A stretch of 53,435 nt of DNA from Melioribacteraceae bacterium (GTDB lineage: Bacteria; Bacteroidota; Ignavibacteria; Ignavibacteriales; Melioribacteraceae), in NCBI GenBank assembly GCA_023230485.1, contig JALNXG010000020.1, positions 1 to 53,435 on the forward strand, in the 5' to 3' direction. The notes beneath the pieces are model-generated. The model was not told where the DNA came from. It searched no databases and saw only the letters and a program-made list of their open reading frames with translations. Below, piece by piece: positions 44,251 to 53,380 of this stretch (positions are counted from its first letter, which is position 1; each line of letters opens with the position of its first letter). Position numbers and translations under genes: made by a program.

Positions 44251-45015
44251 TTAATTAATTAATTTTACTTTTAATGTTATTTCAAATGTCTTATTTGACT
44301 TCTCGATTTTATTTAAAGAGATTATGACTTTATCAGATTTTGAGCTGATAAAGTCAGTTTTCTCTTCTACTATCTTAAAATCTTTTTCATTTCGTAAAAA
44401 ACAATTTATTATATCATCCTTCATTTTTACAAAAAGATTATTACCTTTTTCAGTTGAAAGGTTATTATACTTTTTAACTACTTCTAAATTTGAAGAATCG
44501 AATGAAATATTATTTCTTTTCAATTCTGCCGGTGTCAGTGCATAATCAAATAATAAAAAATAATTATTGGCATGAGCTACGAGTCCAACCAATTGGTCGC
44601 AATCATTTTTGCTAGCAATATTAAGGTTACGAGCATCAGCTATTCCATAGTTCAGTTCATATTCTCCTAAGCTATTTTTGTCAGTTAAAACATATAATAC
44701 CCACTCACCAGTGATTCCTGATTCAAAATTAATAGTGGCGAATGACATATCATTATTAATCGTCTTAATATATACTTTACCCTCAGGATCGATTAAAACT
44801 AAATTTGGTTTTAATTGATTGCTCGATACAGTAAAATATCCAATCTCTCCTCTAAGTAATGGGAAAAGGAATCCATCATATAAGCCGAATTCATCCAAAT
44901 ATTTATCGCTCTTTTCAATTTCACCTGTAATTCTATCTGAATCAATTAATGATAAAGATTGCCCATTCGCTACGATCCCAAATAAAAAAAGAAATAAAAA
45001 TATTTTTAATTTCAT
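44251..45015 (-). CDS. Secreted protein of unknown function
   Basis: I use the ATG at 45015 because MKLKIFLFLFLFGIVANGQS is a clean signal peptide; the longer frame adds only seven residues. The mature part (about 235 residues) has a beta-rich front half: FPLLRGEIGYFTVSSNQ, NLVLIDPEGKVY and GITGEWVLYVLTDK. This resembles pre-peptidase C-terminal (PPC) type domains, which often bind or assist secreted enzymes. I do not recognise the C-terminal half. It lies between two related sugar carriers and 27 bp after the second one, so it may share its transcript. Confidence 0.65.
   Translation of the reverse strand: MKLKIFLFLFLFGIVANGQSLSLIDSDRITGEIEKSDKYLDEFGLYDGFLFPLLRGEIGYFTVSSNQLKPNLVLIDPEGKVYIKTINNDMSFATINFESGITGEWVLYVLTDKNSLGEYELNYGIADARNLNIASKNDCDQLVGLVAHANNYFLLFDYALTPAELKRNNISFDSSNLEVVKKYNNLSTEKGNNLFVKMKDDIINCFLRNEKDFKIVEEKTDFISSKSDKVIISLNKIEKSNKTFEITLKVKLIN
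44325..44356. other. 12-bp inverted repeat past the MFS stop, inside convergent gene
   Basis: TGACTTTATCAG (44325-44336) and CTGATAAAGTCA (44345-44356) pair perfectly around 8 nt. On the + strand GTTTTCTCTT follows. It lies 75 nt after the first MFS gene's stop and near the 3' end of the convergent secreted-protein gene. It could end the MFS transcript. Confidence 0.55.
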
Positions 45016-45042
45016 TCTACTATCCCATTTATTCAATTATTA

Positions 45043-46299
45043 CTATTTACCACTTTCTTTAACAAAAAGCCAAGATACAGCTGATAAGGTTAATGATATA
45101 GCACTAATCCAGAAAATTATATCGCTATTAACAGCTTCTTTGATAAAATAACCTATTACTAAACTTACAATTAACTGAGGTATTACAACAGAGAGATTGA
45201 AAATACCCATAAAGAAACCCATTCTACTTTGGTCAACCTTTTCCGACATAATTGCAAATGGAAGACTAACTACAGCAGCCCACCCTATACCTACAATCGC
45301 CATAAATAAAAATAATAAAAATGGAGTAGTTGCAAAGAATAAAATCAAGAAATATCCAATTGCCATTATTGCCACTGCCAATGTATGAGTTCTAATTCTT
45401 CCTAATTTTTCGGCGATCGGCTCTAATACTAACGCAGGTAATATAAATCCAACTGTATTTAATACAGCAAATGCAATTGCAATTATTTGACCTGATTGAA
45501 AAGATATCTCATCATTTGAAATCCCTTTTGCTAATATATTCTGCTGAATGAATGCAATTATATAGACAAACATTGTCTGAATACCAATCCAGGAAAATCC
45601 ATGTGCTACATATAATTTAATTAATTCTCCCCATTCAGTCTTTTTATCTCTCGTTTCTATCTTTGTATCTTCTAGTTCGATCTCTAGATTCTTATTCTCT
45701 TTAATAAAAAACATAGGTATTATAGAGAATGCCAATACTATTATCGCTCCTGAATAGATTAAGAAATAATTTCCCCAATAAGCACCCACAACATAAGCAA
45801 GAACTCCAAAGAGTCCTGATATTGTTTGCATCCAGGTATAACCTTTAGTTCGAGGAGTCCCTTTCGGAGTCACGTCAGCAATTATCGATCGTGTTGGATT
45901 AAAACTTATGTTAATTGCAAGATCAAGTGTTAATGCGATTGCAATAGCCACACCCATTATAGAAGCAATACCGAAGAACGAAGCTATCTTATCAATATTA
46001 GGTAGCGCGATGAGCATTAATGCTGCAAGCGGACCGCCTATAAGTATAAAGGGTCTTCGCCTTCCTCCCCAGAACCAAACTTTATCACTAATCATACCTA
46101 CAATTACTTGCCCAAAAATACCGGCAAGCGGACCAGCAGCCCATACAATTCCGATCTCGTGAATATCTAAATTATATTTAGTATTTAGAATCCAGCTAAG
46201 AGCTGCAATTTGAATTGATAGAGCAAAACCCATCGCGGTAGCCGGCAAACTTAATAAAGCATAGAATGGATTGGTAAGCTTTTTTTGAATGTCTAACAT
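45043..46299 (-). CDS. MFS sugar transporter, SLC45/GPH-like (second copy)
   Basis: The 418-residue protein has about 12 membrane segments and FWGGRRRPFILIGGP between segments 2 and 3, the same family motif as the carrier at 42952-44250. The two also share FMGIFN/YMGIFN with V-I-P-Q in the later half, and ISxxPxR/ISMEPFR in segment 4. They are clearly homologous but not recent duplicates, since most residues differ. Transport of a disaccharide with a cation is likely. It follows the methyltransferase gene by 13 bp. Confidence 0.88.
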   Translation of the reverse strand: MLDIQKKLTNPFYALLSLPATAMGFALSIQIAALSWILNTKYNLDIHEIGIVWAAGPLAGIFGQVIVGMISDKVWFWGGRRRPFILIGGPLAALMLIALPNIDKIASFFGIASIMGVAIAIALTLDLAINISFNPTRSIIADVTPKGTPRTKGYTWMQTISGLFGVLAYVVGAYWGNYFLIYSGAIIVLAFSIIPMFFIKENKNLEIELEDTKIETRDKKTEWGELIKLYVAHGFSWIGIQTMFVYIIAFIQQNILAKGISNDEISFQSGQIIAIAFAVLNTVGFILPALVLEPIAEKLGRIRTHTLAVAIMAIGYFLILFFATTPFLLFLFMAIVGIGWAAVVSLPFAIMSEKVDQSRMGFFMGIFNLSVVIPQLIVSLVIGYFIKEAVNSDIIFWISAISLTLSAVSWLFVKESGK

Positions 46300-46312
46300 A
46301 AATCACCTTGTT

Positions 46313-47056
46313 TTATGATTTTTTTAATAATATTTCGTAACCAAAAGAAATTGATTCTTTAATTAAAGGAATTGCCGGAACTTTTACAATTGGTAATCCA
46401 TATCTCTGCGAATAGATAGGTCTAAAGAAATATAAATCTTTTTTAACAATTTTAAAATTGTATGTACTGATTATTTTTTCAAATCGACTTATCACCATTC
46501 CTGTTTCAAAGTTTAATTTTATCTCATCAACAAAATCTTCTCTTTCATTCATTTTTTTTGATAATGAATTTAGTACATTTCTTGGGAGTAGATGAAGATA
46601 AGGAATCTTGCTAAGTTTTGTTCTGCCAATCTGCTGATGTCCAGCAAATGGCGAATAACGTGGCGGAAATGATATAAATAAATAACCGTCTTTATTTAAT
46701 AGGTTATTAATATTTCTAAAAGCATCTTCCTTTTTATGAAGATGCTCAATAACTTCTCTCATAATTATAAGATCAAATTTATCATTAATTAGAGGAACGA
46801 TTTCATCGCTTGTAATATCCCCTTCGACGATTTTGGAATTTATATTCTTCTCCCTTGCAAACTGAGCACGATGCGGACTTAATTCAATACCCGTGGTTTT
46901 GCATTCTAATTCACTAAAGACTGAAAGCAATCCCGCTTCGGCGCAACCAATCTCTAACACATTCATATTTCTTAATGGAGAAATATGAGCTTTTAAATAA
47001 GGTATAATAAATTCTTTCGTATATTTGATCTGTTCTAAAAAATGTTTTTCTGCCAT
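46313..47056 (-). CDS. Class I SAM-dependent methyltransferase
   Basis: The 247-residue protein has the SAM-binding motif I VLEIGCAEAGLLSVF (about 29-43) and the acidic end of strand 2 in GIELSPHRAQ. Motif II is DLIIMREVIEHLHKKEDAF, and the following strand is GYLFISFPPRYSPFAGHQQ. This is the Methyltransf_11/23 type seen in lipid, quinone or polysaccharide methylation. The substrate cannot be inferred. It diverges from smpB across 78 bp and may be in one operon with the MFS gene that follows. Confidence 0.82.
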   Translation of the reverse strand: MAEKHFLEQIKYTKEFIIPYLKAHISPLRNMNVLEIGCAEAGLLSVFSELECKTTGIELSPHRAQFAREKNINSKIVEGDITSDEIVPLINDKFDLIIMREVIEHLHKKEDAFRNINNLLNKDGYLFISFPPRYSPFAGHQQIGRTKLSKIPYLHLLPRNVLNSLSKKMNEREDFVDEIKLNFETGMVISRFEKIISTYNFKIVKKDLYFFRPIYSQRYGLPIVKVPAIPLIKESISFGYEILLKKS

Positions 47057-47134
47057 TTAATTTTATTTTCACATTTAGGTTTTTTGAAATTTTATAATAT
47101 ATAAAATAAGTTTAATATTTAATTTAATAAGATT

Positions 47135-47590
47135 ATGCCGTTAATAGAAGAAAAAAATATAACCGTCAATAGAAAAGCTACACACGATTACTTTATAAAG
47201 CAAACCTATGAAGCAGGAATTTCATTGGTAGGCACGGAGGTTAAATCATGCCGGCAAAATAAAGCAAATCTTACCGATAGCTATGCCACCATTCGCGGTG
47301 GTGAAGTTATTTTACTTAATTGCAATATTAGCACTTTTGATCAAGGGAGCATGAATAATCATGACCCGGTTAGAGAAAGAAGATTATTATTAAATAAAAG
47401 TGAAATAAAAAAGATTTCTCGTGCTACAAATGATAAGGGAGCAACTTTAATTCCACTGCGATTGTATTTCAAAGGACAAAAAGTAAAAATAGAACTCGGT
47501 ATTGCGTTCGGTAAAAAAAGTTACGATAAACGTGAAGATATTGCCACACGTGAAATTAAAAGAGAAATTGCCAGAAAATTAAAAAGATAA
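47135..47590 (+). CDS. smpB: SsrA-binding protein
   Basis: The 151-residue protein matches SmpB: NRKATHDYFIKQTYEAGISL, LVGTEVKSCRQNKANLTDSY and the SmpB loop NNHDPVRERRLLLNKSEI. It ends in a basic tail (REIKREIARKLKR). It binds tmRNA and delivers it to stalled ribosomes. I found no tmRNA gene in the window. It lies 15 bp upstream of tyrS. Confidence 0.95.
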   Translation: MPLIEEKNITVNRKATHDYFIKQTYEAGISLVGTEVKSCRQNKANLTDSYATIRGGEVILLNCNISTFDQGSMNNHDPVRERRLLLNKSEIKKISRATNDKGATLIPLRLYFKGQKVKIELGIAFGKKSYDKREDIATREIKREIARKLKR

Positions 47591-47605
47591 GGAGTTTTTG
47601 TAATA

Positions 47606-48826
47606 GTGAAAAATTTATTCCCGCCGATTAATGAGCAAATGGATGTTATTAAAAGGGGTGCTTTTGAAATTATCCCTGAAGAAGAATTGATTAAAAAATT
47701 AGAAAAATCATATAAAGAAAATAAACCGTTAAATATAAAACTTGGATGCGATCCTACTAGACCTGATCTTCATCTTGGTCATTCTGTTGTGCTTCGTAAA
47801 CTTGCACAATTTCAAGAATTAGGTCATCAAGCAATTCTTATAATCGGTGATTTTACAGGTATGATTGGCGATCCATCAGGGCGTAACTCTGCTCGCCCTC
47901 CACTTACTTTTGAAGAAGCGAAACAAAATGGAATATCATATTTTGAGCAAGCTTCTAAAATTCTGCATCCAGAAAAAACTAATATAGTTCACAACTCTGA
48001 ATGGCTTAGTACAATGAATTTTGAGGATGTAATTAAGCTTTCTTCAAAATATACGGTTGCTAGAATGCTTGAAAGAGATGATTTTACTAAGAGATATAAG
48101 TCAGGTGTACCAATAAGTCTTCATGAATTTCTATATCCATTAGCACAAGCGATGGATTCAGTTGCTATTAAAAGTGATGTAGAATTAGGTGGAACTGATC
48201 AGAAATTTAATCTATTAGTTGGTCGAGATATTCAACGTGAATTTGGTGTTGATCCGCAAGTAATTCTTACAATGCCTCTTTTAGTCGGCACCGATGGTGT
48301 TGAAAAAATGAGTAAGTCAATGGACAACTATATTGGTATTGATGAATCACCAAAAGATATATTCGGTAAAACTCTATCTATACCTGATAATCTAATTTAT
48401 ACTTATTTCGAATTACTTACAGATATTTGCAAAGATGATTTAAATAAAATTAAAGATGAATTAACTAATCCAGAAAAGAATCCACGTGATATAAAAAGAA
48501 GTTTAGCTAAAAAATTAGTTGAAATGTATCATAATCTCGATGCTGCAAATAATGCACAAGAAGAATTCGATAGAATTTTTATTAAAAAAGGTATTCCTGA
48601 TGATATTGCTTCATACCAATTAAAGAAAGCTATTGATTATGATATCTTGGATTTAATTGTATCAGTGGGATTTGCCCCTACAAAAAGCGAAGCTCGTAGA
48701 CTTCTTACTCAAGGTGGTGTCTCTTTAGATAGCGAAAAAATTACAGATGTGAAGTTTCAGTTACGCCTTGAAAAAGAAATGATACTCAAAGTCGGTAAAC
48801 GAAACTTTATTAAGCTAGTTCTTTAG
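47606..48826 (+). CDS. tyrS: Tyrosyl-tRNA synthetase
   Basis: The 406-residue class I enzyme has LHLGH at 55-59 (HIGH motif) and KMSKS at 234-238. A C-terminal S4 RNA-binding domain has APTKSEARRLLTQGGVSLDS. The overall form fits the TyrZ-like bacterial subgroup. The start is GTG at 47606 after AAGGAG with somewhat long spacing; no closer ATG fits. It charges tRNA-Tyr. Its 3' end overlaps the 3' end of the symporter gene by 17 bp. Confidence 0.95.
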   Translation: MKNLFPPINEQMDVIKRGAFEIIPEEELIKKLEKSYKENKPLNIKLGCDPTRPDLHLGHSVVLRKLAQFQELGHQAILIIGDFTGMIGDPSGRNSARPPLTFEEAKQNGISYFEQASKILHPEKTNIVHNSEWLSTMNFEDVIKLSSKYTVARMLERDDFTKRYKSGVPISLHEFLYPLAQAMDSVAIKSDVELGGTDQKFNLLVGRDIQREFGVDPQVILTMPLLVGTDGVEKMSKSMDNYIGIDESPKDIFGKTLSIPDNLIYTYFELLTDICKDDLNKIKDELTNPEKNPRDIKRSLAKKLVEMYHNLDAANNAQEEFDRIFIKKGIPDDIASYQLKKAIDYDILDLIVSVGFAPTKSEARRLLTQGGVSLDSEKITDVKFQLRLEKEMILKVGKRNFIKLVL

Positions 48827-50204
48827 TTTTTTTATAATGTCCAAATATTTGAATAAGAGCCACAGCTACTAATCCAATTAAAAGTGGCTCTACTTCACTC
48901 AAGAACTTTACTCCTAATGTTTTTAGTGTAAAGACTAATAGACTCACACCAAATCCAATAATCAATTGCAATTCTGAAAGTCGTGTCGATATTTTTAACT
49001 TCGGATAATAAGCGGCAATTATTAAAAATATGAGACCGGGAATGAATAGACTTCCTAAAATATACCAAAGCTGAACAACAGATTCAGAGAATAATACTAT
49101 CACTACTGATAATATTGCAGTTAATATTATTGTGTAACGTGTTTTTGTAACGAAGGATTTTTTATATGCCTTTAGTTGTTTCAAATGTGGGGCGATGTCA
49201 TTAATTAGTGTAGAGGAACTAATAAATAAAAAACTATTCAAGGTAGAAAATATTGTAGCAAATAGTCCTGCGAAAAATAATCCCTTCCATCCCGAACTTA
49301 AAATCGCGTTTGCATATAAAGGAAAAGATAATACTGCTTCTATCGAATCACCAAAATATGCTTTTGAATAAAGACCCGTAGAAGTGGTAAGAAAATCAAA
49401 AATAATCCAAAAGACAACAGAAATTAAAATTCCTTTAAAAGCAATCTTCTCATTTTTTACAGAATAACATCTTTGGTGAAATCCCGGATCTGCAAAAGTC
49501 CAAAAAGCAATGATAAACCATGTAATTAAGTAATAGATTGAAAATCCTCCTGTGGGATTTAAGTGATTTGGAGGAAGTTTCTGAACTAAATATTCTACAC
49601 CTGAAAATTTTTGATACGAGAAGTATACTATCGCAATAAATCCTACAAACATCACAAAGAATTGAAAAACATCCGTATAAAGATCGGATTTGTATCCTCC
49701 TTTAATTACAAATAAAACGGCTACTACAGCACTGATTAAAACTGCATAATATTTATTAAGTCCGAATATTATTTCAAAAATATTTGCCGACATTAATAGA
49801 TAAGGTGCAGGAGAAGCTAAAAAGAAAATAAAAACAGCTGAAATGATCCCTGCTTTTACACCATAAATTTGTTTTATTTTTTCAGGTATTGTATGCAGGT
49901 TTGATTTTCTTACTTTTTTTGCAAGAAAGAAAGCAAATAATATAGCAAAAAAGTAATAAGGCAATCCTTGAGTTGTCCAACTTATTAATCCATAATTATA
50001 AGTAAACTCCCCTATTCCAAGGATACCACCATACCACGTGGAAACATTAGTCATTACGAATAACGTTAATCCCATTTTCCTGCCTGCTAATAAAAATTCT
50101 CCTTTGGAGTTTTTATCTTTTATTGAAGGTAGTAATCCTATAACAATCAAGATTAGAAAAAAAGCTAAAAGTATTAATATGTCGTAACTAGAAAAGGAGA
50201 TCAT
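48810..50204 (-). CDS. Sodium:solute symporter, candidate thiamine transporter
   Basis: The 464-residue protein has about 13 membrane segments of the SSS (LeuT-fold) family. Signatures are STWYGGILGIGEFTYNYG near segment 2, GGYKSDLYTDVFQFF near 167-181, and IFSTLNSFLFISSSTL near 315-330. SSS carriers use sodium to bring in sugars, amino acids or vitamins. Its start overlaps thiamine pyrophosphokinase by 17 bp, in a TPP-riboswitch operon, so thiamine or a thiamine precursor is the likely substrate. In most Bacteroidota operons of this kind PnuT takes this place. An SSS member (ThiV) has been proposed for thiamine in other bacteria; I do not know whether this is an orthologue. Confidence 0.85.
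   Translation of the reverse strand: MISFSSYDILILLAFFLILIVIGLLPSIKDKNSKGEFLLAGRKMGLTLFVMTNVSTWYGGILGIGEFTYNYGLISWTTQGLPYYFFAILFAFFLAKKVRKSNLHTIPEKIKQIYGVKAGIISAVFIFFLASPAPYLLMSANIFEIIFGLNKYYAVLISAVVAVLFVIKGGYKSDLYTDVFQFFVMFVGFIAIVYFSYQKFSGVEYLVQKLPPNHLNPTGGFSIYYLITWFIIAFWTFADPGFHQRCYSVKNEKIAFKGILISVVFWIIFDFLTTSTGLYSKAYFGDSIEAVLSFPLYANAILSSGWKGLFFAGLFATIFSTLNSFLFISSSTLINDIAPHLKQLKAYKKSFVTKTRYTIILTAILSVVIVLFSESVVQLWYILGSLFIPGLIFLIIAAYYPKLKISTRLSELQLIIGFGVSLLVFTLKTLGVKFLSEVEPLLIGLVAVALIQIFGHYKKTKELA
48856..48891. other. Inverted repeat past the tyrS stop, inside convergent gene
   Basis: AGAGCCAC (48856-48863) pairs with GTGGCTCT (48884-48891) around 20 nt, 30 nt after the tyrS stop and within the symporter coding region. 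The loop is long and no T-run follows, so this is weaker than the other two such repeats. Confidence 0.35.
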
Positions 50205-50838
50205 ATTTTTTCATTTTTTCATAATTCCTAATTACAAACACAATTCCTTTTTCTGCATTAATTGTGAAATTATTAGCGGTAGATATGTTACTCAAACTTT
50301 CATTTACACCGAACACTAGCGAATCGTTATTCAACTTATATTTTAGTCCTTTTGTAGTTACTCTTAGCTTTTTATCAAAACCAAATAACGAAACTATTTC
50401 CCCCTTAAATGATTTGTAGGTATGCATTCCCTTAATAGGAATTAAGAAAGTATTCTCATGTAAAATTGAAATTTCAATCTGATTAAAGTATTTACAAATA
50501 ATACTAAGATTACAAATTGAATGATCAATCCTGTCGCCTGTTCCTCCAATTAGTAATGCTTTCTTTTCTTTTTTTGATATAAGAAACTTTATAACCTTTT
50601 CAATATCTGTATCATTCTGTCTTTTAATATGAATTATCTTTGATTTATCTTTATAGTACTTATAAACATTTTTATCAATGGAATCTAAATCCCCGATAAT
50701 AAAATCAGGGATTATTTTATTTTTATAAGTATAGTTTGCACCACCATCTGCGCATATTATAGTATCGTATCCAATTTCCCCAAGATAATTAATTTCTTTT
50801 TTTACAGGAGTTTTTCCGTTTCCAATTATTAAGTTCAT
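50188..50838 (-). CDS. thiN: Thiamine pyrophosphokinase
   Basis: The 216-residue protein shows the full TPK signature: CADGGANYTY near 29-38, DFIIGDLDS at 45-53, QNDTDIEKVIKFL at 74-86 and GGTGDRIDH at 98-106. The smaller C-terminal part is the thiamine-binding beta domain. It makes thiamine pyrophosphate from thiamine and ATP. It follows the TonB receptor by 1 bp and overlaps the symporter by 17 bp, so the three are transcribed together. A kinase that acts on thiamine itself fits a salvage pathway. Confidence 0.95.
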   Translation of the reverse strand: MNLIIGNGKTPVKKEINYLGEIGYDTIICADGGANYTYKNKIIPDFIIGDLDSIDKNVYKYYKDKSKIIHIKRQNDTDIEKVIKFLISKKEKKALLIGGTGDRIDHSICNLSIICKYFNQIEISILHENTFLIPIKGMHTYKSFKGEIVSLFGFDKKLRVTTKGLKYKLNNDSLVFGVNESLSNISTANNFTINAEKGIVFVIRNYEKMKKYDLLF

Positions 50839-50839
50839 T

Positions 50840-53332
50840 TTATTTTAAGTTGACTCTAAGTGTTAATAAATAATTTCTTGTGGCAGCAGGAAAATATTCT
50901 TTTCCAATACCATAAGGTGCATATAATTTATCAAATAAATTGTTGATTTGTAATATTAATTCTGCTTCTTCTATTAATCCGGGTAATTCTATCCGTGAAT
51001 TAATTTCTAAATTGCTTACAATAAATGGATCAACTCTATTATCAGAATACTCTGTTATAGCAGGATATAGATTTATATATTTTGATAAGTTACCTCCATA
51101 ATTATCAGTAAACATCTCTCCCTGATATCGCAAGCTATACTTAAATGTGAAATATTCCCAATTATATGTGAGTGAAGCATTTATGATTTTATCAGGAAAT
51201 CCGGCAATTGTATTATCAGTTAGGTTAAGTTTTGCAGTTTGTAAATATTCATCGTTTTGCAGATAATATATATATGTAGTTCCACTTTTTATATAATTTT
51301 TACTAAATGATGCAGAGAGATCAAATTGGAGAGATGTAATAGGATTGTAATTCAAGGCTAATTCAATACCGTAGTGTGTGGTTTTATCCATATTACCTGT
51401 AATCGGCTGTCCGAAGCGATCTATCTGTCCTTGACTGACAATCTCATTACTAAAACTCATATAGTAACTATTAAGTGTCGTAGAAATATCTTCTTTACTA
51501 TATTTAATTCCAAGCTCGAGACTTGACATCGTTTCAGGTTTTACTAATGGTTCTGAAAAATCAAAAACCCCATTAGTAAACTTAAACTGAGGAAGAGCAC
51601 CACCGCTCGATTCAGCCGCATCATAATAGTTTTTTAAACGAGGCTCTCTCGTAACGTTTGCATAGCTTGTATATAAATCTATTTCCTCGTTTAACTTAAA
51701 TGAAATTCCTAACCGAGTATTAAAGAATAGATTAGAAATAGTAAAATTGTTATTGAGATATTTTTCATTTTCAATTCTATATTTATTATATGCAACCTGA
51801 CCTTCTGCAAATATGTTAAATTGATTTGATAATTTGTATTTCTCATTTACAAAGAAGTTTATAATATCTTTACCCCCTTCATAGTAGTAATAGTGATATT
51901 CAGGAGTAATTTCATTTGGTAAATTTGCACCATATAAAATACTCCCCCAATGTATTGAAGAATGCTTTCTTAATTCACCACCTAATATTAATTCTCCATT
52001 ATTATGCTTTACTAGCAAACGAGGTAACCAACCAAACTGTTTATTATTCACCATAGCTCGAATTGTGGAGTTAGATGGATTTGAAGGAGAAAAACCATGC
52101 TCATGTGTTAATCTAAAATAACTTGTGTCAGCCCAAGAAGCATCATAATCGAAATGTCCTTCACCTAGGACTAAGAATAAAGTATTATTGAGAGTGAGAT
52201 TATCAGACAATTTGATTTCATTTAGTAATTCAAAATGAGGTTGGAAAAAATTTTCTATTTCATTTGGCTTTCTTTCCATTGCATAAGTAAGTCCATTATT
52301 ATCTGCTTCCCAATACGAAAAATTTGATTTCCGTAAATCACGATCACTTATTGCGAATTTAGGCAACCCTGTATATGCTAGTCCATCCTTAATAAAACCG
52401 CCATATATGTTAATCTGATTTGTCATTAAAGAATCATATTTGACTGCGGAAAAATGAAATGACTTTAGATCTGTCCAACCGGAATTTCTATATCCTCCGG
52501 TTTTAATTCTAGAAAGTTTTATATAAAAGGAATACCCATCATCATAAATACCACTTGAAGCAGAAACGCCAATTTTAGTAGTATTAAAGCTACCCAAAGT
52601 GCTTTCGAACTCAAGTCTAGGTTTATCAGAGAAATTAGATGTAATAATATTTATAGCACCACCGATAGCTGGATAGCCTATTATTCCACTTCCCGCTCCC
52701 CTCTGAACATAAATTGATTGTGTACTCTTTATAATATCAGGAAAATCCAACCAATAAATATTATGATCTTCAGGATCATTTTGTGGTACCCCATTTATCG
52801 ATACTGATATCCTTCTTTGATCAAATCCTCTTATACTGATATAGTTATAGCCTATTCCATTTCCATTCTCTGAATAATGCGATACTGATGGTATTGAAGA
52901 TAAGAATTCGGGAATATCCTGAACCGAATATTCATTCTTTATCTTAAGTTTATTTATCTCGCTCATACTAAGTGCGGGGAAATATTCTTTTGATAAAAAT
53001 CCTTTTATTAAAATGGATTGGGCAGGAATTACCATAGGGACTAGATTGATATTTGAGCCATTTTTGAATTTGGTAAGCTCTATAATTTTTTCTTCAAACC
53101 CGACAAATGATATTTTTAATTTATCATTTAAATATTCATTTGGAATTTTTAAAGTAAAATTGCCGAACTGATCTGAAGAAGTACCGATTTTTGCTTCCAT
53201 TAAAATAATATTTGCAAATGGCAATTCTTTGCCGCTCTCACTATTTATTATTTTTCCATTTACTGTTCTACCTTGAGAGAAAAGAATATTTGGAATGGAA
53301 AAAATGAATAATAGAATAATTAAGTATTTCAT
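50840..53332 (-). CDS. TonB-dependent receptor, predicted thiamine uptake
   Basis: I place the start at the ATG at 53332 with GGAGG 5 nt upstream; a longer frame from a TTG at 53380 would read through the terminator hairpin and is rejected. The 830-residue product has a signal peptide (MKYLIILLFIFSIPNILFSQ) and a carboxypeptidase-regulatory-like domain (TVNGKIINSESGKELPFAN). The plug domain has SVQDIPEFLSSIPSVS, YISIRGFDQRRISVSINGVP, then AIGGAINIITSNF. A 22-strand-type barrel ends TRNYLLTLRVNLK. Control by a TPP riboswitch and the downstream TPK gene point to thiamine or a derivative as its ligand. It needs the ExbBD system for energy. Confidence 0.9.
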   Translation of the reverse strand: MKYLIILLFIFSIPNILFSQGRTVNGKIINSESGKELPFANIILMEAKIGTSSDQFGNFTLKIPNEYLNDKLKISFVGFEEKIIELTKFKNGSNINLVPMVIPAQSILIKGFLSKEYFPALSMSEINKLKIKNEYSVQDIPEFLSSIPSVSHYSENGNGIGYNYISIRGFDQRRISVSINGVPQNDPEDHNIYWLDFPDIIKSTQSIYVQRGAGSGIIGYPAIGGAINIITSNFSDKPRLEFESTLGSFNTTKIGVSASSGIYDDGYSFYIKLSRIKTGGYRNSGWTDLKSFHFSAVKYDSLMTNQINIYGGFIKDGLAYTGLPKFAISDRDLRKSNFSYWEADNNGLTYAMERKPNEIENFFQPHFELLNEIKLSDNLTLNNTLFLVLGEGHFDYDASWADTSYFRLTHEHGFSPSNPSNSTIRAMVNNKQFGWLPRLLVKHNNGELILGGELRKHSSIHWGSILYGANLPNEITPEYHYYYYEGGKDIINFFVNEKYKLSNQFNIFAEGQVAYNKYRIENEKYLNNNFTISNLFFNTRLGISFKLNEEIDLYTSYANVTREPRLKNYYDAAESSGGALPQFKFTNGVFDFSEPLVKPETMSSLELGIKYSKEDISTTLNSYYMSFSNEIVSQGQIDRFGQPITGNMDKTTHYGIELALNYNPITSLQFDLSASFSKNYIKSGTTYIYYLQNDEYLQTAKLNLTDNTIAGFPDKIINASLTYNWEYFTFKYSLRYQGEMFTDNYGGNLSKYINLYPAITEYSDNRVDPFIVSNLEINSRIELPGLIEEAELILQINNLFDKLYAPYGIGKEYFPAATRNYLLTLRVNLK

Positions 53333-53346
53333 ATAACCTCCGAAAT

Positions 53347-53372
53347 AAAAAAAGCCGTTTTGGGAAAACGGC
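53347..53372 (-). terminator. Intrinsic terminator, TPP riboswitch expression platform
   Basis: On the - strand GCCGTTTT, CCC, AAAACGGC forms a perfect 8-bp stem (53372-53354) and is followed by seven T (53353-53347). It sits between the TPP aptamer and the receptor gene's ribosome site, so ligand binding probably favours its formation and stops transcription. Confidence 0.88.
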
Positions 53373-53380
53373 TTACTCAA

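Noticed and set aside
44240..44270. TTAATTAA-type tandem repeat at the MFS stop
   Set aside because: It is a short run of ATTA units of the kind expected in an AT-rich genome, with no longer repeat structure.
53333..53380. Longer TonB receptor frame starting at a TTG at 53380
   Set aside because: The extra 16 codons run through the terminator hairpin and T-run; the ATG at 53332 has GGAGG and a clean signal peptide.
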